DNA of 64,000 nucleotides from an uncultured Phascolarctobacterium sp. GTDB lineage: Bacteria > Bacillota > Negativicutes > Acidaminococcales > Acidaminococcaceae. A program made the translations under genes and the position numbers. Below, in pieces: positions 1-8,334 of this stretch (position 1 is the stretch's first letter; the number at the start of each line of letters is the position of its first letter). A model generated the notes under the pieces. It had not been told where the DNA came from, made no database searches, and saw only the letters and a program-made list of their open reading frames with translations. The stretch covers positions 62,001-126,000 of the forward strand of contig CASFZG010000001.1 of NCBI GenBank assembly GCA_949299135.1. The letters are read 5' to 3'.

Positions 1-565
1 CCATTAAAACTGCGGGTTTAAGCTGCTCACGGTATTTTGCCAGCCAGTTTTCCTGCTTCGGCGCGCCCAGCGCGATAAAAAGCATATCGGCGCCGCTTTC
101 GTTGATTTCGGCAACGATGTCTTCGTTTTCTTCATCCTTAAAATAGCCGTTGCGGCAGCCTGCAACCTTCAAGCCCGGCGCCACAGCAAGCATCTTGTCA
201 CGTGCGGCTTCGGCAATGCCCGGCGCTGCCCCGAAGAAAAATACTTTGTAATCCTTTTTTGCAGCCAGCTTGCACAGCTCCACAAACAAATCGCAGCCTG
301 CCACGCGCTCCGGCACATTGTGCCCCAGCTTGCGCCCTGCCCAAACCGTGCCCGCGCCGTCTGCCAGCACCAAATCAGCGTCGCCGCAGACAATTTTTTT
401 ATATTCTGCGTCCTTCTGGCACATCATAATAATCTCCGCGTTGGCGGTTACAACAAAGGTTTGCTTTTTGTTTTTTACCTGTGAATTTAAAAAGTTAACG
501 GCTCCGTCCATGGTATAGGGGTATACCGGCACATCGAGCACATAAAACGGTTTAATTTTTTCCAT
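1..565 (-). CDS. WecG/TagA/CpsF family glycosyltransferase (3' part cut by window edge)
   Basis: The frame is open from an ATG at 563-565 to the left edge, so 188 residues are visible and the C-terminus is missing. Family signatures are seen in order: VVTANAE near residue 38, LADGAGTVWAGRKLG near 67, FFGAAPG near 107 and ALGAPKQENWLAKYR near the cut. The family transfers an N-acetylhexosamine such as ManNAc from a UDP sugar to undecaprenyl-PP-GlcNAc at the inner face of the membrane, for wall or surface polysaccharide. The start is supported by AAAGGA eight bases upstream. It begins 11 bases after the prfC stop, so the two are probably co-transcribed. The exact sugar cannot be told from sequence. 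Confidence 0.88.
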   Translation of the reverse strand, partial: MEKIKPFYVLDVPVYPYTMDGAVNFLNSQVKNKKQTFVVTANAEIIMMCQKDAEYKKIVCGDADLVLADGAGTVWAGRKLGHNVPERVAGCDLFVELCKLAAKKDYKVFFFGAAPGIAEAARDKMLAVAPGLKVAGCRNGYFKDEENEDIVAEINESGADMLFIALGAPKQENWLAKYREQLKPAVLM

Positions 566-576
566 GGCGTTATCCT

Positions 577-2187
577 TTAAATCTTCGCTACGTCAGAAGG
601 AACGGTTAAGAACTGCAAATTCGGGTTGCGGTCCAAAATCCAGTTCAGTGCCCATTCGTTGTTAACCAAAATAACCGGGCGGTCTTTTTTATCGTAAACC
701 AGCATGCCGTTGTCAAGGCCTTTCAGGTTTTCAATGTCTTTTTCTTTTTCGGCGTAAACCCAGCGCGCCACGCTGTAGCCAAGCTGGTTCATCAAAAGCT
801 GGGCGCTGTATTCGTTCAGCAGGCGGTATTCCAGCACCTCAAGCTGCAAAGAACCTACCACGCCGACGATAAAGCTTTCAATGCCCAGGTCCTTCTGGCG
901 GAATACCTGAATTGCACCTTCCTGCGCCAGCTGGATAATACCCTTTTCAAACTGCTTGCGTTTTAAGGAATCCTTCGGCTGCACGCGGGCAAAAATTTCC
1001 GGCGGGAATACCGGGAAATCCTCAAACTGGATTTTCAGCTTCTCGTCGCTTAACGAATCGCCGATGCCGAAGATGCCGGGGTCAAAAATACCGATAATGT
1101 CGCCCGGGTACGCTTCTTCAACAATCGTACGCTCCTGCGCAAGGAATTGCTGCGGCTGCGCCAGTTTAACCGGCTTGCCGCCCTGCATATGATAAACCTG
1201 CATGCCCTTTTTGAACACACCGCTGCAAATGCGCATAAACGCAATGCGGTCGCGGTGCGCGGGGTTCATGTTGGCCTGAATTTTAAACACAAACGCGCTG
1301 AACAGTTCGTTTTCCGGGTTCAGCAAATCGCCGTTCTGCAAAATGCGCGGCTGCGGCTGCGGCGACAGCTCCAAAAACTTCTCAAGGAAGCTGCGCACGC
1401 CAAAGTTGGTCATGGCACTGCCGAAGAACATCGGCGTCAGCTCGCCGCTGTTTACCTTGTCCATGTCAAACTCATCGCCCGCAAGGTCCAGAAGTTCAAT
1501 ATCGTCGCAAAGTTTTTTGTACAAATCTTCGCCGATAGCGTTAACAATTTCCGGGTCGTCAAGGCTGCCCGTGGTGGATTTTAAAATTTTAGAACCGTGG
1601 CTGCTGTCGTTTTCAAACAGCTCAATCTGGTTTTTAACGCGGTCGTACACGCCGATGTAGTTGCCATCGATACCGATAGGCCAGTTAATCGGGTACGCGC
1701 GGATGCCCAGCACCTGCTCAATTTCGTCCATCAAATCAAACGGGTCGCGTCCGTAGCGGTCCAGCTTGTTGACAAACGTAAACACCGGCAAACGGCGGCG
1801 GTGGCAAACCCAGAACAGCTTTTTCGTCTGCGGCTCCACGCCCTTGGCGCAGTCAATCAGCATTACAGCGCTGTCTGCCGCCATCAAAGTACGGTAAGTA
1901 TCTTCAGAGAAGTCCTGATGGCCCGGCGTATCCAGAATGTTTACGCGGTAGCCGTCGTAATCAAACTGCAAAACAGAGCTGGTAACGGAAATACCGCGCT
2001 GCTTTTCAATCTCCATCCAGTCCGAAACGGCATGGCGGTTGCTTTTACGCGCCTTAACCGTGCCTGCCAGGTGAATCGCGCCGCCGTACAGCAAAAGCTT
2101 TTCCGTCAGCGTCGTTTTACCGGCGTCAGGGTGCGAAATAATAGCAAAAGTGCGCCTTTTTTCAATCTTTTCAAGTAATTCCTGCAT
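577..2187 (-). CDS. prfC: Peptide chain release factor 3
   Basis: A translational GTPase of 536 residues, close to the usual 525-535. It recycles RF1/RF2 from the ribosome after peptide release. The GTP-binding motifs are intact: P-loop SHPDAGKTT at 18-26, G3 DTPGHQD at 86-92 and G4 NKLD at 140-143. The residues around the P-loop and the region ARKSNRHAVSDWMEIEKQRG are typical of RF3 rather than EF-G, and the protein is far shorter than EF-G. It lies between a zinc-ribbon protein upstream (11 bases) and a glycosyltransferase downstream. Confidence 0.96.
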   Translation of the reverse strand: MQELLEKIEKRRTFAIISHPDAGKTTLTEKLLLYGGAIHLAGTVKARKSNRHAVSDWMEIEKQRGISVTSSVLQFDYDGYRVNILDTPGHQDFSEDTYRTLMAADSAVMLIDCAKGVEPQTKKLFWVCHRRRLPVFTFVNKLDRYGRDPFDLMDEIEQVLGIRAYPINWPIGIDGNYIGVYDRVKNQIELFENDSSHGSKILKSTTGSLDDPEIVNAIGEDLYKKLCDDIELLDLAGDEFDMDKVNSGELTPMFFGSAMTNFGVRSFLEKFLELSPQPQPRILQNGDLLNPENELFSAFVFKIQANMNPAHRDRIAFMRICSGVFKKGMQVYHMQGGKPVKLAQPQQFLAQERTIVEEAYPGDIIGIFDPGIFGIGDSLSDEKLKIQFEDFPVFPPEIFARVQPKDSLKRKQFEKGIIQLAQEGAIQVFRQKDLGIESFIVGVVGSLQLEVLEYRLLNEYSAQLLMNQLGYSVARWVYAEKEKDIENLKGLDNGMLVYDKKDRPVILVNNEWALNWILDRNPNLQFLTVPSDVAKI

Positions 2188-2198
2188 TGTTTCCTCCG

Positions 2199-2753
2199 TT
2201 AATCCCTGTTCTGCAATTCGTAAATGCTGTAAGCATCAATAATCTGTTTCAAAATGTAATCGGGCACCGGCACAGCCGTTTCCATAATGCCCTTAATGTT
2301 CACGCGGAACGCCACGTCCTCGTACTTTTCGCCGCCGTAGGTTTCGCAGCTGAAACTGGTACGCATAAACTCATCCTTAAAGTGGCAGTATTTCAGCACA
2401 TCGCGTTTGCGCTCCATATCCCACGCATGGTAAAACTCGTACAGTTTTTTCTGCGCCTCAGGCGGGATATCCACACCGGCAACGACGTAACCATCCATCG
2501 GCGTGCAGTCCAAACCCTCGTAAACCGTACCGTCCTCCAGCTCGATGGTAACGGTCATAACGTAATCCACCTCGCTGAACTCGGCGCTTTTAATCTGCCA
2601 TTTATCGTGCCATTTTTTTATGCACGCCGGGCAGATGAATTTGGCCTCTTTTACCGTGTTGTTGATGTAATTATCCTTGTAATACAAAACGCCGTCCTGC
2701 GGCACAAAATTTTCGCCGCATTCAGCACAGACGAGTTTTACGCTGCGAATCAT
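2199..2753 (-). CDS. Zinc-ribbon hypothetical protein
   Basis: A 184-residue protein without a recognised family. The N-terminus carries two CxxC knuckles (CAEC at 9-12 and CPAC near 41-44) that look like a zinc ribbon; the remainder is mixed alpha/beta with no membrane segment or signal peptide. A good ribosome site (GAAGGAG) precedes the ATG. It sits between the tRNA-Pro terminator and prfC, 11 bases before prfC, so it may be co-transcribed with prfC. No function is proposed. Confidence 0.75.
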   Translation of the reverse strand: MIRSVKLVCAECGENFVPQDGVLYYKDNYINNTVKEAKFICPACIKKWHDKWQIKSAEFSEVDYVMTVTIELEDGTVYEGLDCTPMDGYVVAGVDIPPEAQKKLYEFYHAWDMERKRDVLKYCHFKDEFMRTSFSCETYGGEKYEDVAFRVNIKGIMETAVPVPDYILKQIIDAYSIYELQNRD

Positions 2754-2770
2754 AATAACACTCCTTCAGG

Positions 2771-2808
2771 ATATAAAAAAGCCTTCACGGGGATTTCCCG
2801 TAAAGGCT
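2771..2808 (-). terminator. Terminator after tRNA-Pro
   Basis: A hairpin at 2780-2808 with about 12 paired bases (AGCCTT, one mismatch, ACGGG, and the complement) is followed on the minus strand by TTTTTTAT. It lies 13 bases past the tRNA 3' end. Confidence 0.8.
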
Positions 2809-2821
2809 GCTGTTTCGGAAA

Positions 2822-2898
2822 TGGTCGGAGCGGCGGGATTCGAACCCACGACCTCTTCCACCCCAAGGAAGCGCTCTACCAAGCTGAGCCACGCCCCG
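2822..2898 (-). tRNA. tRNA-Pro (anticodon GGG)
   Basis: Read on the minus strand, the 77-base sequence folds as a cloverleaf. The 7-bp acceptor stem is CGGGGCG with CGCTCCG (one G-U). The D-arm is GGCTCAGCTTGGTAGAGC. The anticodon stem CTTCC/GGAAG encloses the loop TTGGGGT, giving anticodon GGG. The T-arm contains GGTTCGAATCC. The discriminator is A, and CCA is encoded at 2822-2824. It has its own promoter and terminator. Confidence 0.95.
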
Positions 2899-2911
2899 AA
2901 ACACAAGTAAT

Positions 2912-2940
2912 ATTATAAACAACTAACACGCAAATGTCAA
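2912..2940 (-). promoter_or_regulatory. Consensus sigma-70-type promoter of tRNA-Pro
   Basis: TTGACA at 2935-2940 and TATAAT at 2912-2917 are separated by exactly 17 bases. The expected start falls a few bases before the mature tRNA 5' end at 2898. The -35 box sits three bases after the thrB stop codon. Confidence 0.85.
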
Positions 2941-2943
2941 GCA

Positions 2944-3861
2944 CTAATTATCAACAACACGCGCGCCTTCGGTATCAAGTTTTAACACATGGTACACTGC
3001 CTGCTGCCCGGCTTTTTCAAACGCCAGCTTCATCGCCGCGCCGATTTTTTCGCAGTCGGCCTGCGGGCTTGCATAAGCCATTAAGGTTGAGCCTGCGCCG
3101 CTGATTATCGCGCCGTAAGCGCCGGCGTTTTTGGCTGCCTTAAACACCGCCTGCGTGCCTGTGATGAGCGGCATGCGGTACGGCTGGTGCAGCCTGTCCT
3201 CCAATGCGTCCGGCAGGTATTTGTATTCGCCCGTCAGCAATGCGCTGACCAGAAGCGCGCTGCGCCCGGCGTTAAACACTGCGTCCTTATGGCTGACGGT
3301 TTCCGGTATCGCTTCACGCGCACGCGCGGTTGAAAGCGGCTCGGAAGGCACGGCGGCGATAAAGCGCAGCTCGTGCGCCGGTATAAAGCGCAGGCTGTTG
3401 GCTTTGTTATGCGCCATGTAGCTTACGGTAAAGCCGCCCAAAAGTGCGGGCGCCACATTATCAGGGTGCCCTTCAATTTCCGTAGCATAGTTTACAAGCT
3501 GCTCTTTCGTCAGCGTGCTGCCGGTTAAATAATTTGCCGCCATCAGCCCTGCCACAATGGCGGTGCTGCTGCTGCCAAGCCCGCGTGAAAGCGGTATGCG
3601 GTTGTGCATGGTTACTTTTAAACCAGTGTAGCGGCGGTCGGTCATTTCGTTCCACAAACGGAAGAACGACGAAAACGCCAGATTTTTGCCGCTGGCATAC
3701 AAACGCTCGCTGCCCTCGCCGGTAACTTCCAGCTCAAAGCCGCGTTCGGTAAGCTCGTAGGTAAATTCGTTATATAAATTGCAGGCCGCGCCCAAAACGT
3801 CAAACCCCGGCCCGCAGTTGGCCGAGGTTGCAGGCACGATAACCTTTACACGGGTTTTCAT
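2944..3861 (-). CDS. thrB: Homoserine kinase
   Basis: A GHMP-family kinase of 305 residues, phosphorylating homoserine for threonine synthesis in the cytoplasm. The N-terminal strand PATSANCGPGFD at 10-21 and the ATP-binding loop GLGSSS at 94-99 are both present, and the C-terminal motif AIISGAGSTLMAY fits the third GHMP motif. The start lies four bases after the hom stop codon, so hom and thrB form one transcript. Length and motifs agree with bacterial ThrB. Confidence 0.95.
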   Translation of the reverse strand: MKTRVKVIVPATSANCGPGFDVLGAACNLYNEFTYELTERGFELEVTGEGSERLYASGKNLAFSSFFRLWNEMTDRRYTGLKVTMHNRIPLSRGLGSSSTAIVAGLMAANYLTGSTLTKEQLVNYATEIEGHPDNVAPALLGGFTVSYMAHNKANSLRFIPAHELRFIAAVPSEPLSTARAREAIPETVSHKDAVFNAGRSALLVSALLTGEYKYLPDALEDRLHQPYRMPLITGTQAVFKAAKNAGAYGAIISGAGSTLMAYASPQADCEKIGAAMKLAFEKAGQQAVYHVLKLDTEGARVVDN

Positions 3862-3865
3862 AGCC

Positions 3866-5167
3866 TTACTCCACGCTGTCGTCTTCTACATGGATGACGC
3901 TGCAAACATCTTTAACAACGGGCAGGCCTTTCAAAGTCTGCACCGCCAGCTGCATGGCAAGCTCCGAAACATGGTAGGTAATCAAAACAAGTTCTGCCAC
4001 CTTGTCGCCCACCGATTGTTTCTGAATCAGAGTCTTAATGCCAACATTCTGCGCGGCAAAGGCTGCGGCAATAGCTGCCAGCACGCCCGGCCTGTCTTCC
4101 GCATGCAGGCGGATATAAAACGGCGAAAGCATATCTTCCAGCCTGCACAGTTTTTTCTCGTCAAAGCAGGTGCAGTTAATGCGCCCGGTGGATTTATGCA
4201 CCATGTTGCGCGCCACGTCGATAATGTCGCCGCAGACGGCGCTTGCGGTAGGCAAACTGCCCGCGCCGCGGCCCATAAACATAGCCTGTCCCAGCGCATC
4301 GCCTTCAACAAACACGGCGTTGTAAACATCGTTTACGCCTGCCAGCGGATGGCTTGTAGGCAGCATCGTCGGCCTTACGCATACGGTAATGCCTTTTTCG
4401 TCGTCATGCTTGGCAACTGCCAAAAGTTTAATGGTATAGCCCAGTTCCTTGGCGTAATCAATATCGCACAGCTTTAAGGTTTCGATGCCGGATACCATTA
4501 CGTCGTCCAGACTGATGCGCGTATTAAACGCAATGGAAGCCAGAATAACCAGCTTGCGTGCAGCGTCCAGACCGCCAACATCCGCCGTCGGGTCAGATTC
4601 GGCATAGCCTTTTTCCTGCGCCTCACGCAGAACATCGTCATAATCCATGCTGTCATGCAGCATTTTGGTCAGCATATAGTTGGTAGTACCGTTGACAATG
4701 CCCATTACGGAAGTAATGCGGTTTGCCGCCAGGCACGATTTTAACGGCCGGATAATAGGTATGCCGCCGCCGACAGCACCTTCAAACATAAAGTCCACGT
4801 TGTGCGTTTCCGCCAGCGGGAACAGCTCCTTGCCGTATTTTGCCAGCACGTCCTTGTTGGCGGTTACCACATTTTTTCCGTGCTCCAGCGCAGAGGCGAT
4901 ATATTCCTTCGCCGGATGTTCGCGCCCGATAAGCTCAACAATAATGTCGATATCCGGGTCGTTTACGATATCCTCAAAACTATCAGTAACGGCGTATTTT
5001 TTGCCAAGCTGCGCCGCTTTTTGCTTGTTACGTACCAAAATCTTTTTTATTTCTATTTTGCAGCCCGCTTTTTTGGCAATTTCGGCTGCATTTCCCTCCA
5101 GCACGTGCAGCACGCCGCTGCCGACGGTGCCCACGCCAAGGAGTCCGATATTAACGCAATCTTTCAA
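3866..5167 (-). CDS. hom: Homoserine dehydrogenase with C-terminal ACT domain
   Basis: This 433-residue enzyme reduces aspartate semialdehyde to homoserine, the branch to threonine and methionine. The Rossmann fold begins with GLLGVGTVG (8-16). The catalytic region contains FEGAVGGGIPIIRPL and the substrate motif YAESDPTADVGGLDAARKL. The last 80 residues (HAEDRPGVLAAIAAAF onward) are an ACT domain, expected to give feedback control by threonine. It lies between the ACT regulator upstream (33 bases) and thrB downstream (4 bases). Confidence 0.96.
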   Translation of the reverse strand: MKDCVNIGLLGVGTVGSGVLHVLEGNAAEIAKKAGCKIEIKKILVRNKQKAAQLGKKYAVTDSFEDIVNDPDIDIIVELIGREHPAKEYIASALEHGKNVVTANKDVLAKYGKELFPLAETHNVDFMFEGAVGGGIPIIRPLKSCLAANRITSVMGIVNGTTNYMLTKMLHDSMDYDDVLREAQEKGYAESDPTADVGGLDAARKLVILASIAFNTRISLDDVMVSGIETLKLCDIDYAKELGYTIKLLAVAKHDDEKGITVCVRPTMLPTSHPLAGVNDVYNAVFVEGDALGQAMFMGRGAGSLPTASAVCGDIIDVARNMVHKSTGRINCTCFDEKKLCRLEDMLSPFYIRLHAEDRPGVLAAIAAAFAAQNVGIKTLIQKQSVGDKVAELVLITYHVSELAMQLAVQTLKGLPVVKDVCSVIHVEDDSVE

Positions 5168-5200
5168 AATGTTCCCCCCGAACTTAAATAAAACTTTTTA

Positions 5201-5644
5201 TTAAACCTGCCCCAGAACCTCAAGGCGTTTAACGCCGTCAATCATGCGCAGTTTATCAAGCAGCGCTTCAAGGTCAACCGTCAGGTTTTTGGTTTCGATA
5301 GAAATGGTGGTGTTGGCAACGCCCTGCAGCGGAATGCCCTGATTGATGGTCATAATGCTGCCGCTGTCGCCGGCAACGGTGTTCAGCACGCGGCTGAGCA
5401 CGCCCGGTTTATGTTCCAGAAGCAGCGAAAGGGTAATGATTTTTTCCTTGCTTGCTTCATAGAACGGGAAAACGTAATCTTTATATTTATAATAAGCGCT
5501 GCGGCTCAGGCCCATTTTTTCTACAGCTTCGTTAATGGTTCTGATTTCTCCGCGTTTCAAAATCTCTTTTACCTTAATGGTTTTTTTAATTGCTTCAGGC
5601 AGAATTTCTTCTCTTACAAGATAGAACGTAGATTTTTCTGACAT
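5201..5644 (-). CDS. UPF0735 (PheB-like) ACT domain protein
   Basis: A 147-residue protein. The first half is helical with a helix-turn-helix-like stretch (TINEAVEKMGLSRSAYYKYK). The second half is an ACT domain starting at LSLLLEHKPGVLSRVLN. This matches the UPF0735/PheB family, which in Firmicutes is often next to hom or pheA. The arrangement suggests an amino-acid-responsive regulator, but the family has no firmly established biochemical role. It is the first gene of the hom-thrB transcript, with AAGGAG before its ATG and a promoter 45 bases upstream. Confidence 0.88.
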   Translation of the reverse strand: MSEKSTFYLVREEILPEAIKKTIKVKEILKRGEIRTINEAVEKMGLSRSAYYKYKDYVFPFYEASKEKIITLSLLLEHKPGVLSRVLNTVAGDSGSIMTINQGIPLQGVANTTISIETKNLTVDLEALLDKLRMIDGVKRLEVLGQV

Positions 5645-5681
5645 GAAATCATCTCCTTAAAAAATTTTTTCGTAATACTCA

Positions 5682-5694
5682 TAGATTTATTATA
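5682..5694 (-). promoter_or_regulatory. Extended -10 promoter for the ACT-hom-thrB operon
   Basis: TATAAT at 5689-5694 is preceded by TG one base upstream (extended -10). No convincing -35 box is seen at 16-18 bases. The predicted leader is about 38 bases. Confidence 0.6.
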
Positions 5695-5754
5695 ACATTG
5701 TTTCGTGGTAAAAGCCATATGTTTTTGTCATTTTGCTTAAATTTTCTTAAAATT

Positions 5755-5794
5755 TCAAAAATAAAACACATTCCGCCGGTTAAGGCAGAATGTG
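5755..5794 (-). terminator. Terminator after plsY
   Basis: The hairpin at 5767-5794 has arms CACATTC-x-GCC and GGC-x-GAATGTG, followed on the minus strand by TTTTATTTTT. It closes the der-plsY transcript. Confidence 0.85.
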
Positions 5795-5823
5795 CCGTAT
5801 AGTTTATTGTTTAAGTCCTTCTG

Positions 5824-6444
5824 TTATTTCTTTAAGTCTTTTGCGCTGCCCTGGCGGATTTTACTTTCCGTGCCGTTCAGCAAACGCTTAATGTTATCCT
5901 TGTGGCGGATGATGACAAACGCCGCTGCCACCGCCGCAAACATAACTACCGGCAGCGGATAGCCGAAGTACACAGCAAGGCACGGCGCGCACAAAGCGCC
6001 CACACAGCTGCCCAGCGATACATAGCGCGTTGCCAGAACGATTGCCAGCCAGACCAGAAAGCAAATGCCGCTGACTTTGGGCATGAAAAAGATGAGTAAG
6101 CCCAGACCGGTTGCAACACCGCGCCCGCCCTTAAAGCCAAGGAACAGCGAATAGTTATGCCCCAAAAGCGCGCCGATAGCGGCAAACAGCATAACATACA
6201 AATCGCCGCCGCTCATCATATCGGCCAGCATTACTGCCAGAATGCCCTTAGCAGCGTCGCAAATCAGCACCAGCGCCGCCGTTTTGCCGCCAACCGTGCG
6301 GAAAACATTGGTACTGCCGATATTTTTGCTGCCGTATTCGCGGATATCAATCCCATGGATGGCCTTAACCAGCCACAGCCCCGAAGGTATGGAGCCGAAC
6401 ACGAAGCCGACCGCAAACCATAAAACAAAATTCATCATATCCAT
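5824..6444 (-). CDS. plsY: Glycerol-3-phosphate acyltransferase (acyl-phosphate dependent)
   Basis: A 206-residue integral membrane protein that transfers an acyl group from acyl-phosphate to glycerol-3-phosphate, the first step of phospholipid synthesis. The three conserved loops are visible: GSIPSGLWL (17-25) with YGSKNIGSTNVFR, then GHNYSLFLGFKGGRGVATGLG, and a C-terminal RHKDNIKRLLNGTE. About five hydrophobic helices lie between them. The ATG is 11 bases after the der stop. A second ATG two codons later is an equally possible start. Confidence 0.96.
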   Translation of the reverse strand: MDMMNFVLWFAVGFVFGSIPSGLWLVKAIHGIDIREYGSKNIGSTNVFRTVGGKTAALVLICDAAKGILAVMLADMMSGGDLYVMLFAAIGALLGHNYSLFLGFKGGRGVATGLGLLIFFMPKVSGICFLVWLAIVLATRYVSLGSCVGALCAPCLAVYFGYPLPVVMFAAVAAAFVIIRHKDNIKRLLNGTESKIRQGSAKDLKK

Positions 6445-6455
6445 CTATCCAGCCT

Positions 6456-7784
6456 CTATTCGTCCTCTTTTTTGCCGCGGATTATCATCGTCAGCGGCGT
6501 ACCTTCAAAGCCGAACGCTTCACGCAGTTTGTTTTCCAGATAACGCTGATAGGAAAAATGCATGATTTCCGGCTCATTAACAAAAATAACAAACGTCGGC
6601 GGTTTAATTTTAACCTGCGTAGCGTACAAAATTTTCAGGCGCTGGCCTTTATCCGTCGGCGGCGGATTAACCGCAACGGCGTCGGCAATAACCTGGTTCA
6701 AAACGCTGGTTGCCACGCGCATTGCGTTCTGCTCGGCAACGTAGTTGATAACCTCCGGCAGGCGGTGGATACGCTGCTTGGTAAGCGCCGATACAAACAC
6801 CACCGGTGCGTACTGCATAAAAATCAGCTCTTTGCGCAGATTTTCGGTATAGCGCAGAGTGCTGTTCTCGTCCTTTTCGTAAATATCCCATTTATTTACG
6901 ACGATAACAATGCCCTTGCCTGCTTCATGCGCGTAACCGGCAATTTTTTTGTCCTGCTCGGTAACGCCGTCCACAGCGTCGATAACCATCAGCACCACGT
7001 CGCTGCGGTCCACGGCGCGCAGACTGCGGATAATGCTGTATTTTTCAATCGGCTCGTCAATTTTGCCCTTGCGGCGCATGCCTGCGGTGTCGATGAACAG
7101 GTACTTCTGCCCGTTGCGCACAACCGGCGTGTCGATAGCGTCGCGCGTAGTACCGGCAACGTCGCTGACAATGCTGCGCTCCTGCCCTACCAGCGTGTTA
7201 AAAATGGAAGACTTGCCTACATTCGGGCGGCCGATAAGCGCAACCTTAATCTGGTCCTCGTCGTTGTCAAACATACCCGCCTTGTTTTTGGGGAATTTCG
7301 CCACAACGGCGTCCAAAAGGTCGCCGATGCCCAAATGGTTAGCTGCTGAAATCGGGAACGGTTCGCCCAAACCTAAGTTATAAAATTCGTATACGTTCAA
7401 TTCCTGCTTCGGCGAATCGGCCTTGTTTACCGCCAGCACAATCGGCTTGCCGCTTTTGCGCAGAATTTTGGCAACGTCGCTGTCCTCCTGCACAATGCCG
7501 CTGCGCGCGTCACACACAAACAAAATAACATCCGCCTCTTTAATGGCAATTTCCGCCTGCTGGCGGATAGAAACGGCAATCGCATCGCTGTTCATAATCT
7601 CAATACCGCCGGTATCAACCATCATAAACTGATTGTCCAGCCAGTCGCCCTCGGCGTAAAGGCGGTCGCGCGTAACACCCGGCGTATCCTCAACAATGGA
7701 GATGCGGCTGTTTGCAAAAATATTAAATAAGGTCGATTTGCCCACATTAGGCCTGCCAACAATGGCAACTATCGGTTTACTCAT
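6456..7784 (-). CDS. der: GTPase Der (EngA), ribosome assembly
   Basis: A 442-residue double GTPase needed for 50S subunit maturation. The first G domain has GRPNVGKST (10-18), DTPG and NKAD. The second has GRPNVGKSS, DTAGMRRKGK and NKWD. A KH-like domain follows and ends in MIIRGKKEDE. Both G domains look complete. plsY follows in the same transcript, a common arrangement in Firmicutes. Confidence 0.98.
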   Translation of the reverse strand: MSKPIVAIVGRPNVGKSTLFNIFANSRISIVEDTPGVTRDRLYAEGDWLDNQFMMVDTGGIEIMNSDAIAVSIRQQAEIAIKEADVILFVCDARSGIVQEDSDVAKILRKSGKPIVLAVNKADSPKQELNVYEFYNLGLGEPFPISAANHLGIGDLLDAVVAKFPKNKAGMFDNDEDQIKVALIGRPNVGKSSIFNTLVGQERSIVSDVAGTTRDAIDTPVVRNGQKYLFIDTAGMRRKGKIDEPIEKYSIIRSLRAVDRSDVVLMVIDAVDGVTEQDKKIAGYAHEAGKGIVIVVNKWDIYEKDENSTLRYTENLRKELIFMQYAPVVFVSALTKQRIHRLPEVINYVAEQNAMRVATSVLNQVIADAVAVNPPPTDKGQRLKILYATQVKIKPPTFVIFVNEPEIMHFSYQRYLENKLREAFGFEGTPLTMIIRGKKEDE

Positions 7785-7800
7785 ATCTTAACCTCGCTCT

Positions 7801-8334
7801 CTAAAAATCTATACCTGCTCTGGAGGCAACCCCCAAATGGAAATAGTGCTTAACTTCCCGCATATCCGTTACAAGGTCGGCTATGGCGTAAAGCTCCTGC
7901 GGTGCTCCGCGCCCGGTGCAGATAACCTCTGCCCCGCCCTTGTGCGCGGATAAGAAACCAACCACTTCATCCACCGGCAGCATGCCTGTCTGTAATACAA
8001 TATTAATTTCGTCAAGGATAATAACGTCAGCCTGCTGCTCTGCGATAGCTTCTTTAGCCTGCTCCCAGCCTGCGCGCGCCATATCCAGATCTATCTTATC
8101 GGGGTTTTTGAAGTTTACAAAAGTGTCGCGGCCGACCTGTTTCAGCGTAAAGCCCGGCAAAAGATGTGCGCCGATGGCTTCGCTGTATTCAGGGTCGTCC
8201 TTTAAAAAGGCCAGCATTAAAACCTTTGCACCGCGTGCGCATGCGCGGAAGGCAACGCCCAAAGCGGCGCTGGTTTTGCCCTTGCCGTCGCCCGTATAAA
8301 CCTGAATTTTACCATAACCCTGCATAAATTTCAC
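7801..8334 (-). CDS. cobO: Cob(I)yrinic acid a,c-diamide adenosyltransferase (BtuR/CobO family)
   Basis: A 177-residue ATP:corrinoid adenosyltransferase that adds the upper 5'-deoxyadenosyl ligand to cob(I)alamin or its precursors. The P-loop-like TGDGKGKTSAALG begins at residue 14, and the acidic LDEINIVLQTG and VICTGRGAPQEL segments are typical. It lacks the short N-terminal extension of enteric BtuR. Its ATG immediately follows the stop of the DUF512 gene, and der follows after 16 bases. A second, unrelated adenosyltransferase of the PduO type lies at 32608. Confidence 0.95.
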   Translation of the reverse strand: MKFMQGYGKIQVYTGDGKGKTSAALGVAFRACARGAKVLMLAFLKDDPEYSEAIGAHLLPGFTLKQVGRDTFVNFKNPDKIDLDMARAGWEQAKEAIAEQQADVIILDEINIVLQTGMLPVDEVVGFLSAHKGGAEVICTGRGAPQELYAIADLVTDMREVKHYFHLGVASRAGIDF

